Shown here in pieces: positions 1-7,778 of a DNA stretch of 21,479 bases. The notes under the pieces are model-generated. The model saw only the letters and a program-made list of their open reading frames with translations, did no database searches and was not told where the DNA came from. Origin of the DNA: CBFGTV01 sp965652145 (GTDB lineage: Bacteria; Bacillota; Clostridia; Peptostreptococcales; Natronincolaceae); assembly GCA_965652145.1 (NCBI GenBank), contig CBFGTV010000057.1, positions 1 through 21,479 of the forward strand. The letters run 5' to 3'. Position 1 is the stretch's first letter, and every line of letters starts with the position of its first letter. The translations under genes and the position numbers were made by a program.

Positions 1-6
1 ACCGCA

Positions 7-35
7 CCACCTCCCTTCCTTGTGAAGTAAGGTGG
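7..35 (-). other. Hairpin enclosing a ribosome-binding-site-like tract at the left edge
   Basis: Read on the minus strand, CCACCTTACTTC is followed by a 5-nt loop and GAAGGGAGGTGG. Eleven of twelve positions pair, counting one G-U. The right arm is a strong Shine-Dalgarno-like tract pointing out of the window, so a minus-strand gene probably begins just beyond position 1 and its ribosome binding site could be masked by this hairpin. No U-tract follows, so it is not an ordinary terminator. The downstream gene itself cannot be seen. Confidence 0.4.
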
Positions 36-96
36 CAACTACACCCTGCTTTATTTGATTACCTTAGTCATATGATAACATAATATATTAATTAGG

Positions 97-124
97 AAAA
101 GTCACCCTTTTCAGGATGACTTTT
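97..124 (-). terminator. Intrinsic terminator after zapA
   Basis: On the minus strand AAAAGTCATCC, a TGAAAA loop and GGGTGACTTTT form an 11-bp stem with one G-U pair, ending in a short U-run. The A-tract on the other side makes it nearly symmetrical, so it could also stop plus-strand transcription. It lies 38 nt past the zapA stop codon and should close the pheST-zapA transcript. Confidence 0.75.
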
Positions 125-161
125 ACATAATTGTTTTACTTTCATCGAAGATTGTTTTCTA

Positions 162-719
162 TTATTCTTCACCGCCGGCAATCTCTTCCTGGGAATAGTC
201 AAGCAGCTCTTCCATTTGCCTTCGGGTTTCCACCAGCTTAATTTGGCTTTCAAAAAGCTTATTTTGCAGGTCGTTGATCATCTCTTCGGCCTTTTTTAAA
301 TCTTCATTTTTTTGATTCAGCTGGGCTTTGATCTCTTCAATTTCCTGCTGATTGGCCCGATAGGTACCCTGCTTTTCTTTTTCTGCCTCAAGGGAATGGA
401 TAGCAGCCTCCTTGGCCGCCAGCAGCTTAAGTACCTTTTCGTACTCTTCCTTAATCCTTTCAAGCTCATTTAAGGGGGCTTCCTGTTGACTCTGTAGCTT
501 TTCATAGGCATCCTTCAGTTTAAGGTATTGATCAGCAATATTAATGGAGGTTAAAACTGCAATCATTGAGGTGCTTAAGCGTTTGTTGCCTGCCGCCACC
601 TCTTCCATTTTCTCATCAACATAGTTTCCGACCTTCAACAGGTATTCCTTTGGTTCTGCCCCCATGATAGGATATTCCTGGCCGTTTATTTTTATCAGTA
701 CTTTATTCTTCCGTTGCAT
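162..719 (-). CDS. zapA: Cell division protein ZapA with long coiled-coil extension
   Basis: The 185-residue product begins with a ZapA domain (about residues 5-85): a beta-strand start (VLIKINGQEYPI), then the helical segment with LKVGNYVDEKMEEV and an IAVLTSINIADQYLKL stretch typical of the family. ZapA binds FtsZ and promotes bundling of protofilaments in the cytoplasmic Z ring. Residues 85-180 are rich in Glu, Lys, Gln and Leu and read as one long coiled coil, so the protein is roughly twice the length of Bacillus ZapA. The ATG is preceded by AAAGGGG. It lies downstream of pheT, as in Bacillus, separated by about 120 bp, and is probably co-transcribed with pheST. Confidence 0.9.
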   Translation of the reverse strand: MQRKNKVLIKINGQEYPIMGAEPKEYLLKVGNYVDEKMEEVAAGNKRLSTSMIAVLTSINIADQYLKLKDAYEKLQSQQEAPLNELERIKEEYEKVLKLLAAKEAAIHSLEAEKEKQGTYRANQQEIEEIKAQLNQKNEDLKKAEEMINDLQNKLFESQIKLVETRRQMEELLDYSQEEIAGGEE

Positions 720-812
720 CGCGATCTCAACCCCTTTAAATGGACTAAAAGTTTATCCCTTACTAATTTCTTGATAAAGCACCAAACTCCTGCCAATCAC
801 TGAACATTATTT

Positions 813-850
813 TTAAGGGAAATAGAGAGAAGCACCCTCTATTCCCTTAA
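813..850. repeat. Inverted repeat overlapping the pheT stop codon
   Basis: The arms TTAAGGGAAATAGAG and CTCTATTCCCTTAA (plus strand) pair over about 14 bp with one bulged base, and the pheT stop codon lies inside. On neither strand is the hairpin followed by a proper U-tract. It is a weak terminator or, more likely, an RNA 3'-end stabilising or processing hairpin between pheT and zapA. The rest of the pheT-zapA gap shows only the zapA ribosome binding site. Confidence 0.5.
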
Positions 851-3223
851 TATACCACCCAGCTCTTCTTTGATTTTTTTAATAATTCCTTCATGAACCC
901 GGTTAACTTCCTCGTCGGTGAGGGTTCTTTCGGCATGGCGATAGGTTAATGTATAGGCAACACTTTTATGGCCCGCTTGTATTTGGTTCCCTTGATAAAC
1001 ATCGAACAAGTCATAGCTTTCCAGTATGCCGCCCCCATTATGCTGTAGTATTTTCTCAATATCCCGAACAAAAATTGATTCCGCTACCACCACGGCGAAA
1101 TCCCTGGTCATGGCAGGATATTTAGACAATGGCTTATATTTGCTTTCCTTTTTCGTTAATTGAAGCATCCTACTGAAATCCAATTCTGCTACATAGCATT
1201 TCCTTTGAATATCGTAGTTTTCCATCACCAGAGGATGAATTTCTCCCAGGGTACCGATGACATGATTGCCTACCAATAAATTGGCACATCGGCCCGGGTG
1301 GAAGGTAGGATGGTTTTTTTCCGCTTCGAATTCCAGCTCCTCAATTCCCAAATACTTAAACAAGGCTTCTACAGCCCCCTTTAAAGTAAAGAAATCCTCT
1401 TCACCATAAAGACCCATTACCAGGCTGGGGATTTCATGGGGGAGCTTTTCACCTTCCTTTGGAATAAAGATACTACCAATTTCAAAGGCCCTGACTCCTT
1501 CAACCCTGTGATTTTGGTTTCTTCCCAGTACCTCCATCATATTGGGCAAAAGACTGGTTCTCATAACACTGGTTTCATCCCCCAGGGGATTTAAAAGTCT
1601 GACAAAGTTCCGTTTCAGGCTGGATTCCTGTAAATTAATTTTATCTGCCCCCTTGGGACTGACAAAGGAATAGGTAAGAATTTCATTGAAGCCCATGGCA
1701 ATTAAGGCTTCCTTCGCGGTATCCTGAACTTTTTGGCCATTGGTTTTTCCTCCCACAGCCACGTTCCCCTTCATCATGGTTGACGGAATTCGATTATAGC
1801 CATAGATTCTTCCGATCTCCTCTACAAAATCGGCTTCCATTTGAAGGTCATCTCTGAAGGTGGGTATCACCACATTAATTGTATCGCCACAGTCTTCCGC
1901 TTCAATTTCAAGCCGTTGTAAATATTTTACCATTTCTGCCGTAGTCAGGTCAGTTCCCAAAAGCTCATTCATCCGACCAGCGCGTATGGTTAAATTCCTT
2001 GGCTCCTTCTTAACAGGGTATTCATCCACCACCACATCAACAACCCTTCCGGCCCCTAGCTCTTCCATCAACTGACAGGCACGATTGGCAGCCAATAGAG
2101 CGATATTGGCATCGACTCCCTTTTCATACCGGGCAGAGGCTTCGGTTCTTAAGGCCAGCTTTTTAGAGGTGGCTCGAATGTTGTCTCGATTAAAGCTGGC
2201 AGATTCCAGCAGTACTGTTTTAGTAGCGGCTGTTACCTCTGACTCTTCTCCTCCCATAACCCCTGCAATGGCCAGGGTCTTTTTGGCATCAGCAATGACA
2301 GTCATGGTTTCATCCAACACCCGTTCTACCCCATCCAGTGTTTTAAAGGTTTCACCAGCTGTAGCCCTTCGAACAATGATTGTATTTTCGGCCACATAGT
2401 TGAGGTCAAAGGCATGAAGGGGCTGACCGTATTCCAGCATCACATAATTGGTAATGTCAACCACATTATTGATGGGTCTGACGCCTGCCTTCATCAACCG
2501 TTGCTGCATCCATAGGGGTGATGGTTTAATTTCAATATCCTGAATTACCCTGGCCACATACCTTCCACAGCCCTGGGAATCCTCTATTTTTACCTTAATG
2601 CCAAAATCCCCCTGAACCGCCCCTTTGATTTGAATATCCGGGTATTTTACTGTGGTATCCAAAGTAGCGGCGGCTTCCCGGGCAAGACCCAAAATACTCA
2701 AACAATCTGGTCTGTTGGGGGTAATTTCAAATTCTATAATGTCGTCTTCATAGGGTACTGCCTCGGCCAATTCACCCCCCAATGGATATGCCTTATCAAG
2801 AATCCAGATGCCATCCTTCAGCTCCTGGGGAATAAGATTTTCTGGAATCCCCAATTCCTCCTGGGAACAAAGCATCCCTTCTGAAACTTCGCCACGGAGC
2901 TTTCCCTTTTTAATTTTTAATCCTCCTGCCAGACGGGCCCCGTCAATGGCCACCGGTACATAATCACCTTCTTTAATGTTTTTAGCCCCCGTTACAATTT
3001 GCAGCATTTGACTGCCTGTATTAATTTTAGTAATTACCAGCTTATCTGCATTGGGATGGGGAACAATGGACTCTATTTTCCCAACCACCACACCTTTTAT
3101 TTCCTTTCCCAGGAACTCGATTCCCTCTACCTTTGAGCCCGACATGGTCATTCGGTCTCCAAACTCCTTGGCATCAATATCTATATCTACATAATCCTTT
3201 AACCACTTTAATGGTGCCAGCAT
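839..3223 (-). CDS. pheT: Phenylalanyl-tRNA synthetase beta subunit
   Basis: The 794-residue protein has the full-length bacterial PheT architecture. An EMAP/OB-type tRNA-binding domain lies near residues 40-150 (GVVVGKIESIVPHPNADKL). It is followed by the B3/B4 editing region (about 210-390, including RPINNVVDITNYVMLEYGQP), a B5 domain (about 400-475), the catalytic-like core and a C-terminal ferredoxin-fold anticodon-binding domain (about 700-793, KYPAMTRDFAVVV). With PheS it forms the cytoplasmic alpha2beta2 enzyme that charges tRNA-Phe and clears mischarged Tyr-tRNA. It starts 18 nt after pheS with GGAGGG upstream of ATG. Expression should follow the pheS T-box. No defect is visible. Confidence 0.97.
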   Translation of the reverse strand: MLAPLKWLKDYVDIDIDAKEFGDRMTMSGSKVEGIEFLGKEIKGVVVGKIESIVPHPNADKLVITKINTGSQMLQIVTGAKNIKEGDYVPVAIDGARLAGGLKIKKGKLRGEVSEGMLCSQEELGIPENLIPQELKDGIWILDKAYPLGGELAEAVPYEDDIIEFEITPNRPDCLSILGLAREAAATLDTTVKYPDIQIKGAVQGDFGIKVKIEDSQGCGRYVARVIQDIEIKPSPLWMQQRLMKAGVRPINNVVDITNYVMLEYGQPLHAFDLNYVAENTIIVRRATAGETFKTLDGVERVLDETMTVIADAKKTLAIAGVMGGEESEVTAATKTVLLESASFNRDNIRATSKKLALRTEASARYEKGVDANIALLAANRACQLMEELGAGRVVDVVVDEYPVKKEPRNLTIRAGRMNELLGTDLTTAEMVKYLQRLEIEAEDCGDTINVVIPTFRDDLQMEADFVEEIGRIYGYNRIPSTMMKGNVAVGGKTNGQKVQDTAKEALIAMGFNEILTYSFVSPKGADKINLQESSLKRNFVRLLNPLGDETSVMRTSLLPNMMEVLGRNQNHRVEGVRAFEIGSIFIPKEGEKLPHEIPSLVMGLYGEEDFFTLKGAVEALFKYLGIEELEFEAEKNHPTFHPGRCANLLVGNHVIGTLGEIHPLVMENYDIQRKCYVAELDFSRMLQLTKKESKYKPLSKYPAMTRDFAVVVAESIFVRDIEKILQHNGGGILESYDLFDVYQGNQIQAGHKSVAYTLTYRHAERTLTDEEVNRVHEGIIKKIKEELGGILRE

Positions 3224-3241
3224 GTTAATCCCTCCTGTTAT

Positions 3242-4261
3242 TTAAAATTGGTTTAGAAACCGCATATCATTTTCAAAGAATAATCTGATATCGTCCACAT
3301 TATGCTTTGACATCACCAGCCGATCGATTCCCATACCAAAGGCAAAGCCACTGTAGACTTCTGGGTCTATACCGCAATTTCTCAATACATTGGGGTGAAC
3401 CATCCCTGCCCCCAACAGCTCAATCCAGCCGCTTCCCTTACAGAAGCCACAGCCCTTACTGCCGCATTTAAAGCAGGTTACATCCATTTCTGCACTGGGC
3501 TCGGTAAAAGGGAAGTTATGGGGTCTGAATTTGGTCTTGGTTTGATCCCCTAAAAAGCGTTTTGCAAAGACCTCAAGGGTTCCCTTCAGGTCGGCAAGGG
3601 TAATGCCCTTATCCACCACGAGGCCCTCCAGCTGATGAAACATGGGGGAATGGGTAGCATCAGGGGTATCATTTCGAAAACATCGGCCAGGGGAAATAAT
3701 TCGGATGGGGGGCTTTATTTTTTCCATAACCCGAACCTGTACAGGAGAGGTTTGGGTTCTTAAGACCACATCATCACTAATATAAAAGGTATCTGACATA
3801 TCCCTTGATGGATGATTGGGGGCAGCATTTAAGGCATCGAAATTATGGTAAACAGTTTCTACCTCGGGTCCCTCGGCCACCCTAAAGCCCATACCAATGA
3901 AAATCTCCATCAGCTCATCCATTCCCTGTACCAGTGGATGCTTTTTACCAATGGCAATCTTTTTACCAGGCATGGTGACATCAATAGACTCAGATTCCAG
4001 CCTTTGCTGAAGCTCCTTATTTTTTATTGAATCCTTGGCCTGCTGTAATTGGACTTCAATACTGGCCCTGACCTCATTGGCAATTTTCCCAATTAGGGGT
4101 CTTTCCTCCGGAGAAAGGGAACCCATGCCCCTCAATACCTCGGTTAATTCTCCCTTTTTCCCTAAATACTTTACTCTGACCCTTTCCAGGTCTTCTGAAG
4201 AACCAGCCCCAAGAATTTCCTCTCTGGCTGCTCCTTCAAGCTGTTTTAATTTTGCTTCCAT
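3242..4261 (-). CDS. pheS: Phenylalanyl-tRNA synthetase alpha subunit
   Basis: The 339-residue product has the usual PheS layout: an N-terminal coiled-coil arm for tRNA binding (about 1-95) and a class II aminoacyl-tRNA synthetase core. Motif 2 is seen at PGRCFRNDTPDATHSPMFHQ and motif 3 at FAFGMGIDRLVM. The CFKCGSKGCGFCKGSGWIE insert with paired cysteines is also known from Bacillus PheS. It activates phenylalanine with ATP and transfers it to tRNA-Phe together with PheT. The ATG at 4261 is preceded by AAAGGAG at good spacing. It is the first large gene behind the Phe T-box leader. Confidence 0.97.
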   Translation of the reverse strand: MEAKLKQLEGAAREEILGAGSSEDLERVRVKYLGKKGELTEVLRGMGSLSPEERPLIGKIANEVRASIEVQLQQAKDSIKNKELQQRLESESIDVTMPGKKIAIGKKHPLVQGMDELMEIFIGMGFRVAEGPEVETVYHNFDALNAAPNHPSRDMSDTFYISDDVVLRTQTSPVQVRVMEKIKPPIRIISPGRCFRNDTPDATHSPMFHQLEGLVVDKGITLADLKGTLEVFAKRFLGDQTKTKFRPHNFPFTEPSAEMDVTCFKCGSKGCGFCKGSGWIELLGAGMVHPNVLRNCGIDPEVYSGFAFGMGIDRLVMSKHNVDDIRLFFENDMRFLNQF

Positions 4262-4333
4262 TGAAATTACTCCTTTCTATTGGGAATATTAAACTATATA
4301 AAAATGAACAAGATTACTTCAATTGGGCAAAAC

Positions 4334-4361
4334 AAAAACCTCCATCCCAAAGGGACGAAGG
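4334..4361 (-). terminator. T-box attenuator terminator before pheS
   Basis: On the minus strand CCTTCGTCCC and GGGATGGAGG pair over 10 bp, with two G-U pairs, around a TTT loop. TTTTTGTTTT follows. It lies just after the T-box sequence and 72 nt before the pheS ATG, where a T-box-controlled terminator belongs. Confidence 0.9.
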
Positions 4362-4575
4362 TCTGCTCCGCGGTACCACCCTAATAGCATTGACTTGACG
4401 CCAATGCCACTCAAAGGCCATAACGGGGCCCACCGATAAAGCCTACTTTAGGCTTCAGCTTTATAGCTCGGGAGAGAACTTCTGCTGTACTTATTTTAAG
4501 ATGCTTTCAGCCTCTGGCATCTTATCTCTTCAAAAACAGTCTACAGCATACTTTGCTCCTTCATTGCCGTTGTTC
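4334..4575 (-). promoter_or_regulatory. T-box leader of pheST, specifier UUC (Phe)
   Basis: The diagnostic T-box AGGGTGGTACCGCGG lies at about 4383-4369 on the minus strand and is followed by the attenuator terminator. Upstream is a long stem I. GGAG (4559-4556) pairs with CTCC (4474-4471), TGCTGTA pairs with TACAGCA above it, an AGAGA-type motif is present, and the distal part closes with GATGC/GCATC. The loop between the two lower helices reads GAAG-TTC, which puts a phenylalanine UUC specifier at 4478-4476. Known T-box logic: uncharged tRNA-Phe binds the specifier and its 3' end stabilises the antiterminator, turning on pheST when Phe-tRNA runs low. Confidence 0.93.
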
Positions 4576-4585
4576 ATCTATTGAA

Positions 4586-4675
4586 TTAATTGACAATCAG
4601 TTTTCTATACATAATATAGGCTGTAACGGAACCGGTTAGTTCAAAAATCTTCCAGAATACTTCTGCTGTCTTCAC
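4586..4675 (-). CDS. yqzL: YqzL-like mini-protein (29 aa)
   Basis: A 29-codon frame starts with GTG at 4675, nine bases after an AAGGAG ribosome binding site, and ends with TAA. The peptide begins MKTAEVFWKIFELTGSVTAY and continues IMYRKLIVN. The spaced pattern W-x-x-F-x-x-TG-x-[VI]-x-x-Y-[IL]-x-[YF]-[KR] matches the YqzL-like family as I remember it (about 40-50 aa, function unknown, often beside recO/era in Bacillus). A near-ideal sigma-A promoter lies directly upstream. The frame ends about 11 bases before stem I of the pheS T-box, so both probably share one transcript. Too short for many gene callers. The family call rests on motif memory. Confidence 0.7.
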   Translation of the reverse strand: MKTAEVFWKIFELTGSVTAYIMYRKLIVN

Positions 4676-4712
4676 GGAACCCCACTCCTTCCCTATAGCC
4701 ATTTATAGCTTC

Positions 4713-4741
4713 ATTATAGCATAGGTTAATAGTGGAAACAA
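4713..4741 (-). promoter_or_regulatory. Sigma-A promoter for yqzL-pheST
   Basis: On the minus strand a -35 TTGTTT (4741-4736) and a perfect -10 TATAAT (4718-4713) are separated by exactly 17 nt. I found no second good promoter between yqzL and the T-box stem I. Transcription of pheST therefore probably starts near 4706 and runs through yqzL. Confidence 0.8.
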
Positions 4742-4784
4742 GGCCATTTCCAAGGTAGACAAAAGCTTTTTGAAATTTCTAAAA

Positions 4785-5582
4785 TCAATCGATTCCCCTG
4801 TTTTCCAGGGCCTTATAGATTAAAATTCCAGCCGCCACCGAAGCATTTAAGGATTCGATTTTACCATTTATGGGTATTTTCACCACTTCATCAGCTTTAC
4901 CTAAAAGCTGCTCCTCAATACCATTGGCTTCATTGCCAAAAATCAAGGCGATTTTTCCCCTATAGGAAATGGTGTTATAGTATTGATCGGTTGACAGGCC
5001 TGTGGCAATGGTTTTTACCCCATGGGCCCCAAGATGATCAACAATGATCGTTTCTTCCTGCCATTGAAAAATAGGTAGGTGAAAAATGGCCCCCATGGTA
5101 GATCGAAGGGTTTTCTGATTATAGGGGTCTACACACCCCTTGGTCAATATCACCCCATGGGCCCCGGCCCCTTCGGCCGTCCTAATGATGGTTCCCAGAT
5201 TACCAGGGTCCTGTATTCGATCCAATACCACCAAAAACAGGTCTTTCCTTTCTAACAGGCTCCCTAGATTATGGCTCCTTTGATTAATGACAGCCACAAC
5301 CCCCTGGGGTTGTTCTGTATCGGCCAGTTTTTCTAGCAGCTTGTCGGAAAGATACACCAATGGGTATTTTTCTCTCTTTAATCGATCCAGAAGGGCCTCG
5401 CCACCCCGAAGCTTGTTAAGGGAATCGCTGTAGAGAATATATTCTATTGATTCTCCATGATCCAGGGCCTCTTGCAGGATTCGTAGGCCTTCTATCATAA
5501 ATTGCCGATGTTTTTCACGGTTCTTTTTCTGTCTCAGGCCCTTCACATGCTTTACAATAGCATTGTTTTCACTGGTTATCAT
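4785..5582 (-). CDS. SpoU/TrmH-family RNA 2'-O-methyltransferase (YsgA-like)
   Basis: The product is 265 residues from the chosen start. The N-terminal 85 residues form the RNA-binding part typical of rRNA methyltransferases (KKNREKHRQFMIEGLRILQEA). The SPOUT methyltransferase domain follows, with motif 1 at DRIQDPGNLGTIIRTAEGAG, motif 2 at LIFGNEANGI and motif 3 at IPINGKIESLNASVAA. These build the knotted S-adenosylmethionine site and methylate a ribose 2'-OH; the target nucleotide is unknown here. I chose ATG at 5582 because the homologous part begins MITSENNAIVKH. A GTG at 5603 would add seven residues but has its ribosome binding site directly abutting it. The gene is next to pheST, as ysgA is in Bacillus, and 24 nt after ktrA. 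Confidence 0.9.
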   Translation of the reverse strand: MITSENNAIVKHVKGLRQKKNREKHRQFMIEGLRILQEALDHGESIEYILYSDSLNKLRGGEALLDRLKREKYPLVYLSDKLLEKLADTEQPQGVVAVINQRSHNLGSLLERKDLFLVVLDRIQDPGNLGTIIRTAEGAGAHGVILTKGCVDPYNQKTLRSTMGAIFHLPIFQWQEETIIVDHLGAHGVKTIATGLSTDQYYNTISYRGKIALIFGNEANGIEEQLLGKADEVVKIPINGKIESLNASVAAGILIYKALENRGID

Positions 5583-5606
5583 TAGGCTTCCCAAAAACTT
5601 CACCCT

Positions 5607-6251
5607 TTATTTTTCTAATTTTTTTAGATCATCGTTATGCCCCACCACGACTAACACATCATCACGATGGATGACATCCTTGGCACTGGGGGAAACATTA
5701 ATATGCTTCCCGTGCTTGATGGCCATTACGTTAATCCCGTATTTAGAGCGTATATTGGTTTCAACCAGGGTTTTTCCTTCCCATTCCTCCAGGGCAGTAA
5801 TTTCCATGATACTATAGTCGGGTGCCAGCTCTATATAATCTAAAATATTGCTGGAAACCAGGTTATGGGCTACCCTCATTCCCATATCCCTTTCTGGAAA
5901 TACGACCCTATCGGCCCCAATTTTATAGAGCACTTTGGCATGAAGCTCATTTTGGGCCTTGGCAACCACATATTTTACTCCCAGCTCCTTGACAATTAAA
6001 GTGGCCATAATGGAGGATTGTATGTTGGAGCCAATGGTAATAACGGCCACATCAAAATTTCTGATGCCCAGTGACCTTAAGGCAACTTCATCGGTGGTAT
6101 CACATTGCACCGCATGGGTTACCTCGTCAGAAATATGCTGCACCGTATCTTCATCTTGATCAATGGCCAATACATCATTACCCATTTTGTACAGGGTTTT
6201 GGCTACACTGCTGCCAAAACGCCCACATCCGATTACGACAAACTGTTTCAT
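5607..6251 (-). CDS. ktrA: Potassium uptake regulatory subunit KtrA/TrkA
   Basis: The 214-residue cytoplasmic protein has an RCK N domain with the Rossmann signature GCGRFGSSVA (residues 8-17) and an acidic strand end (VLAIDQDED) for nucleotide binding. A C-terminal TrkA-C domain follows (about 140-212, EITALEEWEGKTLVETNIR). It forms the ring that gates the KtrB pore in response to ATP/ADP and, in Firmicutes, cyclic di-AMP bound by TrkA-C. The start ATG has GGAAGGTG upstream, overlapping the end of ktrB; the two genes are 12 nt apart and clearly one operon. Confidence 0.93.
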   Translation of the reverse strand: MKQFVVIGCGRFGSSVAKTLYKMGNDVLAIDQDEDTVQHISDEVTHAVQCDTTDEVALRSLGIRNFDVAVITIGSNIQSSIMATLIVKELGVKYVVAKAQNELHAKVLYKIGADRVVFPERDMGMRVAHNLVSSNILDYIELAPDYSIMEITALEEWEGKTLVETNIRSKYGINVMAIKHGKHINVSPSAKDVIHRDDVLVVVGHNDDLKKLEK

Positions 6252-6263
6252 AAATTCACCTTC

Positions 6264-7610
6264 CTATCCCACCATTACCTTTTCTTCGGGGTATTTTACC
6301 GTACCTTTGTTTTTACGCTGCTGTCGTGCTAAGGCAAAGGCCACCGTTAAGGGCCCTAATCTGCCGAAAAACATAATAACAATAATTAGAAGCTTCCCTA
6401 CAATGCTTAAGTCGGGGGTTATGCCCATGCTGAGGCCGACTGTTCCTATGGCAGAGACTGCTTCGAATAAAACCTCTACAAAGGAGAAGGCCCTCTCTGT
6501 TACCGTTAAAACCATGGTGGCTCCAAAGACAATCAGAATTCCCACCACCCCAATGGTCAGGGAGCGATTAACAATGCTTCTGGGAATCCGCTTTCCAAAG
6601 GCCTCTGTATCTTCTCGTCCTCGAATAACCGAAATGACTGTTAATATCAAAACCCCCAGGGTTACTGTTTTAATTCCCCCAGCCGTTGATGCGGGAGAAC
6701 CTCCTATAAACATGAAGATCATGGTCATAAGCTTCGAAGCATCGGTTAGTTGACTGATATTCAAGGTATTAAAGCCGGCTGTTCTGGGTGTAACAGACTG
6801 GAACAGGGCCGCCAGAAGCTTGCCACCAAAGCCCAGACTCCCCAGGGTTTGAGGATTGCTCCATTCTAAAAGTAAGAAAAATAAAAAGCCGAACAAAATT
6901 AAGATTCCTGTGCTTAATAATGTAATTTTTGAGTGAAGACTTATTTTTTTAAAGCTTCTGCGTAAAATTATATCCACAAGAACTGAAAAACCCAACCCGC
7001 CAACAATAATCAGAAGCATCACAGTAAAATTAACAATTGGGTCTTTAACATAGGGCATCAGGCTGACGCCATTGCCAATAATATCAAAGCCGGCATTACA
7101 AAAAGCTGAAATGGAATGAAAAATTGAGTAGGCAATGCCTTTTAAAAACCCAAATTGCGGTACAAAGCGAAAAGAAAGGAAGAAGGCCCCTAACCCTTCT
7201 ATGGCAAAGGTGCCAAAGACTATGTACCGTGTAAATCTCACCAGCCCTGCAAGGCTGTTCTGGTTCAGGGCCTCTTGAATGACCAATCTTTCCTTTAAGG
7301 AAATCTTTTTACCCAGAAATAGTGCTACCATTGTAGCCATGGTCATAAAGCCTAACCCACCTACTTGAATTAACAGTAATATGATGGTTTTGCCAAAGGG
7401 ACTCCAAAAAGTACCAGTGTCTACCACTGCCAAACCGGTCACGCAAACCGCCGAGGTGGCGGTAAAAAGTGCATCAACAAAGCCAATGCTTCTTCCTGTA
7501 ACGTTGGCAATGGGCAGATTTAATAAAATGGCACCCATTAAAATAATTGCACCAAAGCCCATTACCAGGACTTGGGTAGGCTCAAGCCTTATTTTTTCTA
7601 GCTTATCCAT
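6264..7610 (-). CDS. ktrB: Potassium transporter membrane subunit KtrB/TrkH
   Basis: The 448-residue integral membrane protein has the fourfold helix-pore-helix repeat of the Trk/Ktr/HKT superfamily. The four selectivity-filter glycines are seen in VCVTGLAV, FCNAGFD, TPRTAGFN and IGTVGLS. The SPASTAGGIKT loop corresponds to the region of the intramembrane gate. At about 450 residues it fits KtrB better than the longer enterobacterial TrkH. It mediates K+ uptake, probably Na+- or H+-coupled, under KtrA control. ATG at 7610 is preceded by GAGGG, and a promoter lies about 45 bp upstream. Confidence 0.93.
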   Translation of the reverse strand: MDKLEKIRLEPTQVLVMGFGAIILMGAILLNLPIANVTGRSIGFVDALFTATSAVCVTGLAVVDTGTFWSPFGKTIILLLIQVGGLGFMTMATMVALFLGKKISLKERLVIQEALNQNSLAGLVRFTRYIVFGTFAIEGLGAFFLSFRFVPQFGFLKGIAYSIFHSISAFCNAGFDIIGNGVSLMPYVKDPIVNFTVMLLIIVGGLGFSVLVDIILRRSFKKISLHSKITLLSTGILILFGFLFFLLLEWSNPQTLGSLGFGGKLLAALFQSVTPRTAGFNTLNISQLTDASKLMTMIFMFIGGSPASTAGGIKTVTLGVLILTVISVIRGREDTEAFGKRIPRSIVNRSLTIGVVGILIVFGATMVLTVTERAFSFVEVLFEAVSAIGTVGLSMGITPDLSIVGKLLIIVIMFFGRLGPLTVAFALARQQRKNKGTVKYPEEKVMVG

Positions 7611-7655
7611 TGTATCCCTCTTTCAATTCCATATTCCTATAGAAGATTTATACCC

Positions 7656-7684
7656 ATTATAGCATTGACTTTTTTATCTGAAAA
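7656..7684 (-). promoter_or_regulatory. Sigma-A-like promoter of ktrBA
   Basis: On the minus strand, -10 TATAAT (7661-7656) is 17 nt from TTTTCA (7684-7679), which matches four of six consensus -35 bases. It sits downstream of the terminator at 7751-7778, so ktrBA can be transcribed without reading through the upstream structured RNA. Several other TATAAT-like hexamers occur nearby without convincing -35 boxes. Confidence 0.6.
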
Positions 7685-7750
7685 GCCTTATATCGTAAAA
7701 GCAGGTCTATTATATCATTATTTCCCATGGGATCGTTGATTATATACAAA

Positions 7751-7778
7751 TAAAGAAAAGAGTCCCTTAAAAGGGACC
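7751..7778 (-). terminator. Intrinsic terminator ending the 13-bp-stem RNA element
   Basis: On the minus strand GTCCCTT-TT-AAGGGAC folds into a stem of about 6-7 bp followed by TCTTTTCTTT. It directly abuts the 3' arm of the 13-bp closing helix at 7779-7791. This layout is seen in riboswitch expression platforms and in self-terminating small RNAs. Confidence 0.75.

Noticed and set aside
1860..2884. Plus-strand frames of 71-104 codons opposite pheT
   Set aside because: They lie wholly inside pheT, have no ribosome binding site and encode low-complexity Ser/Thr-rich products typical of antisense frames.
4592..4620. Separate promoter for the pheS T-box inside yqzL
   Set aside because: TATAGA and TATATT hexamers occur, but none has a usable -35 at 16-18 nt.
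5583..5603. GTG 5603 as start of the SpoU-type methyltransferase
   Set aside because: The AAAGG tract directly touches this GTG, leaving no spacing; homology begins at ATG 5582.
6163..6753. 196-codon plus-strand frame opposite ktrB/ktrA
   Set aside because: It is the antisense shadow of membrane-protein codons; the product resembles nothing and the minus-strand genes are certain.
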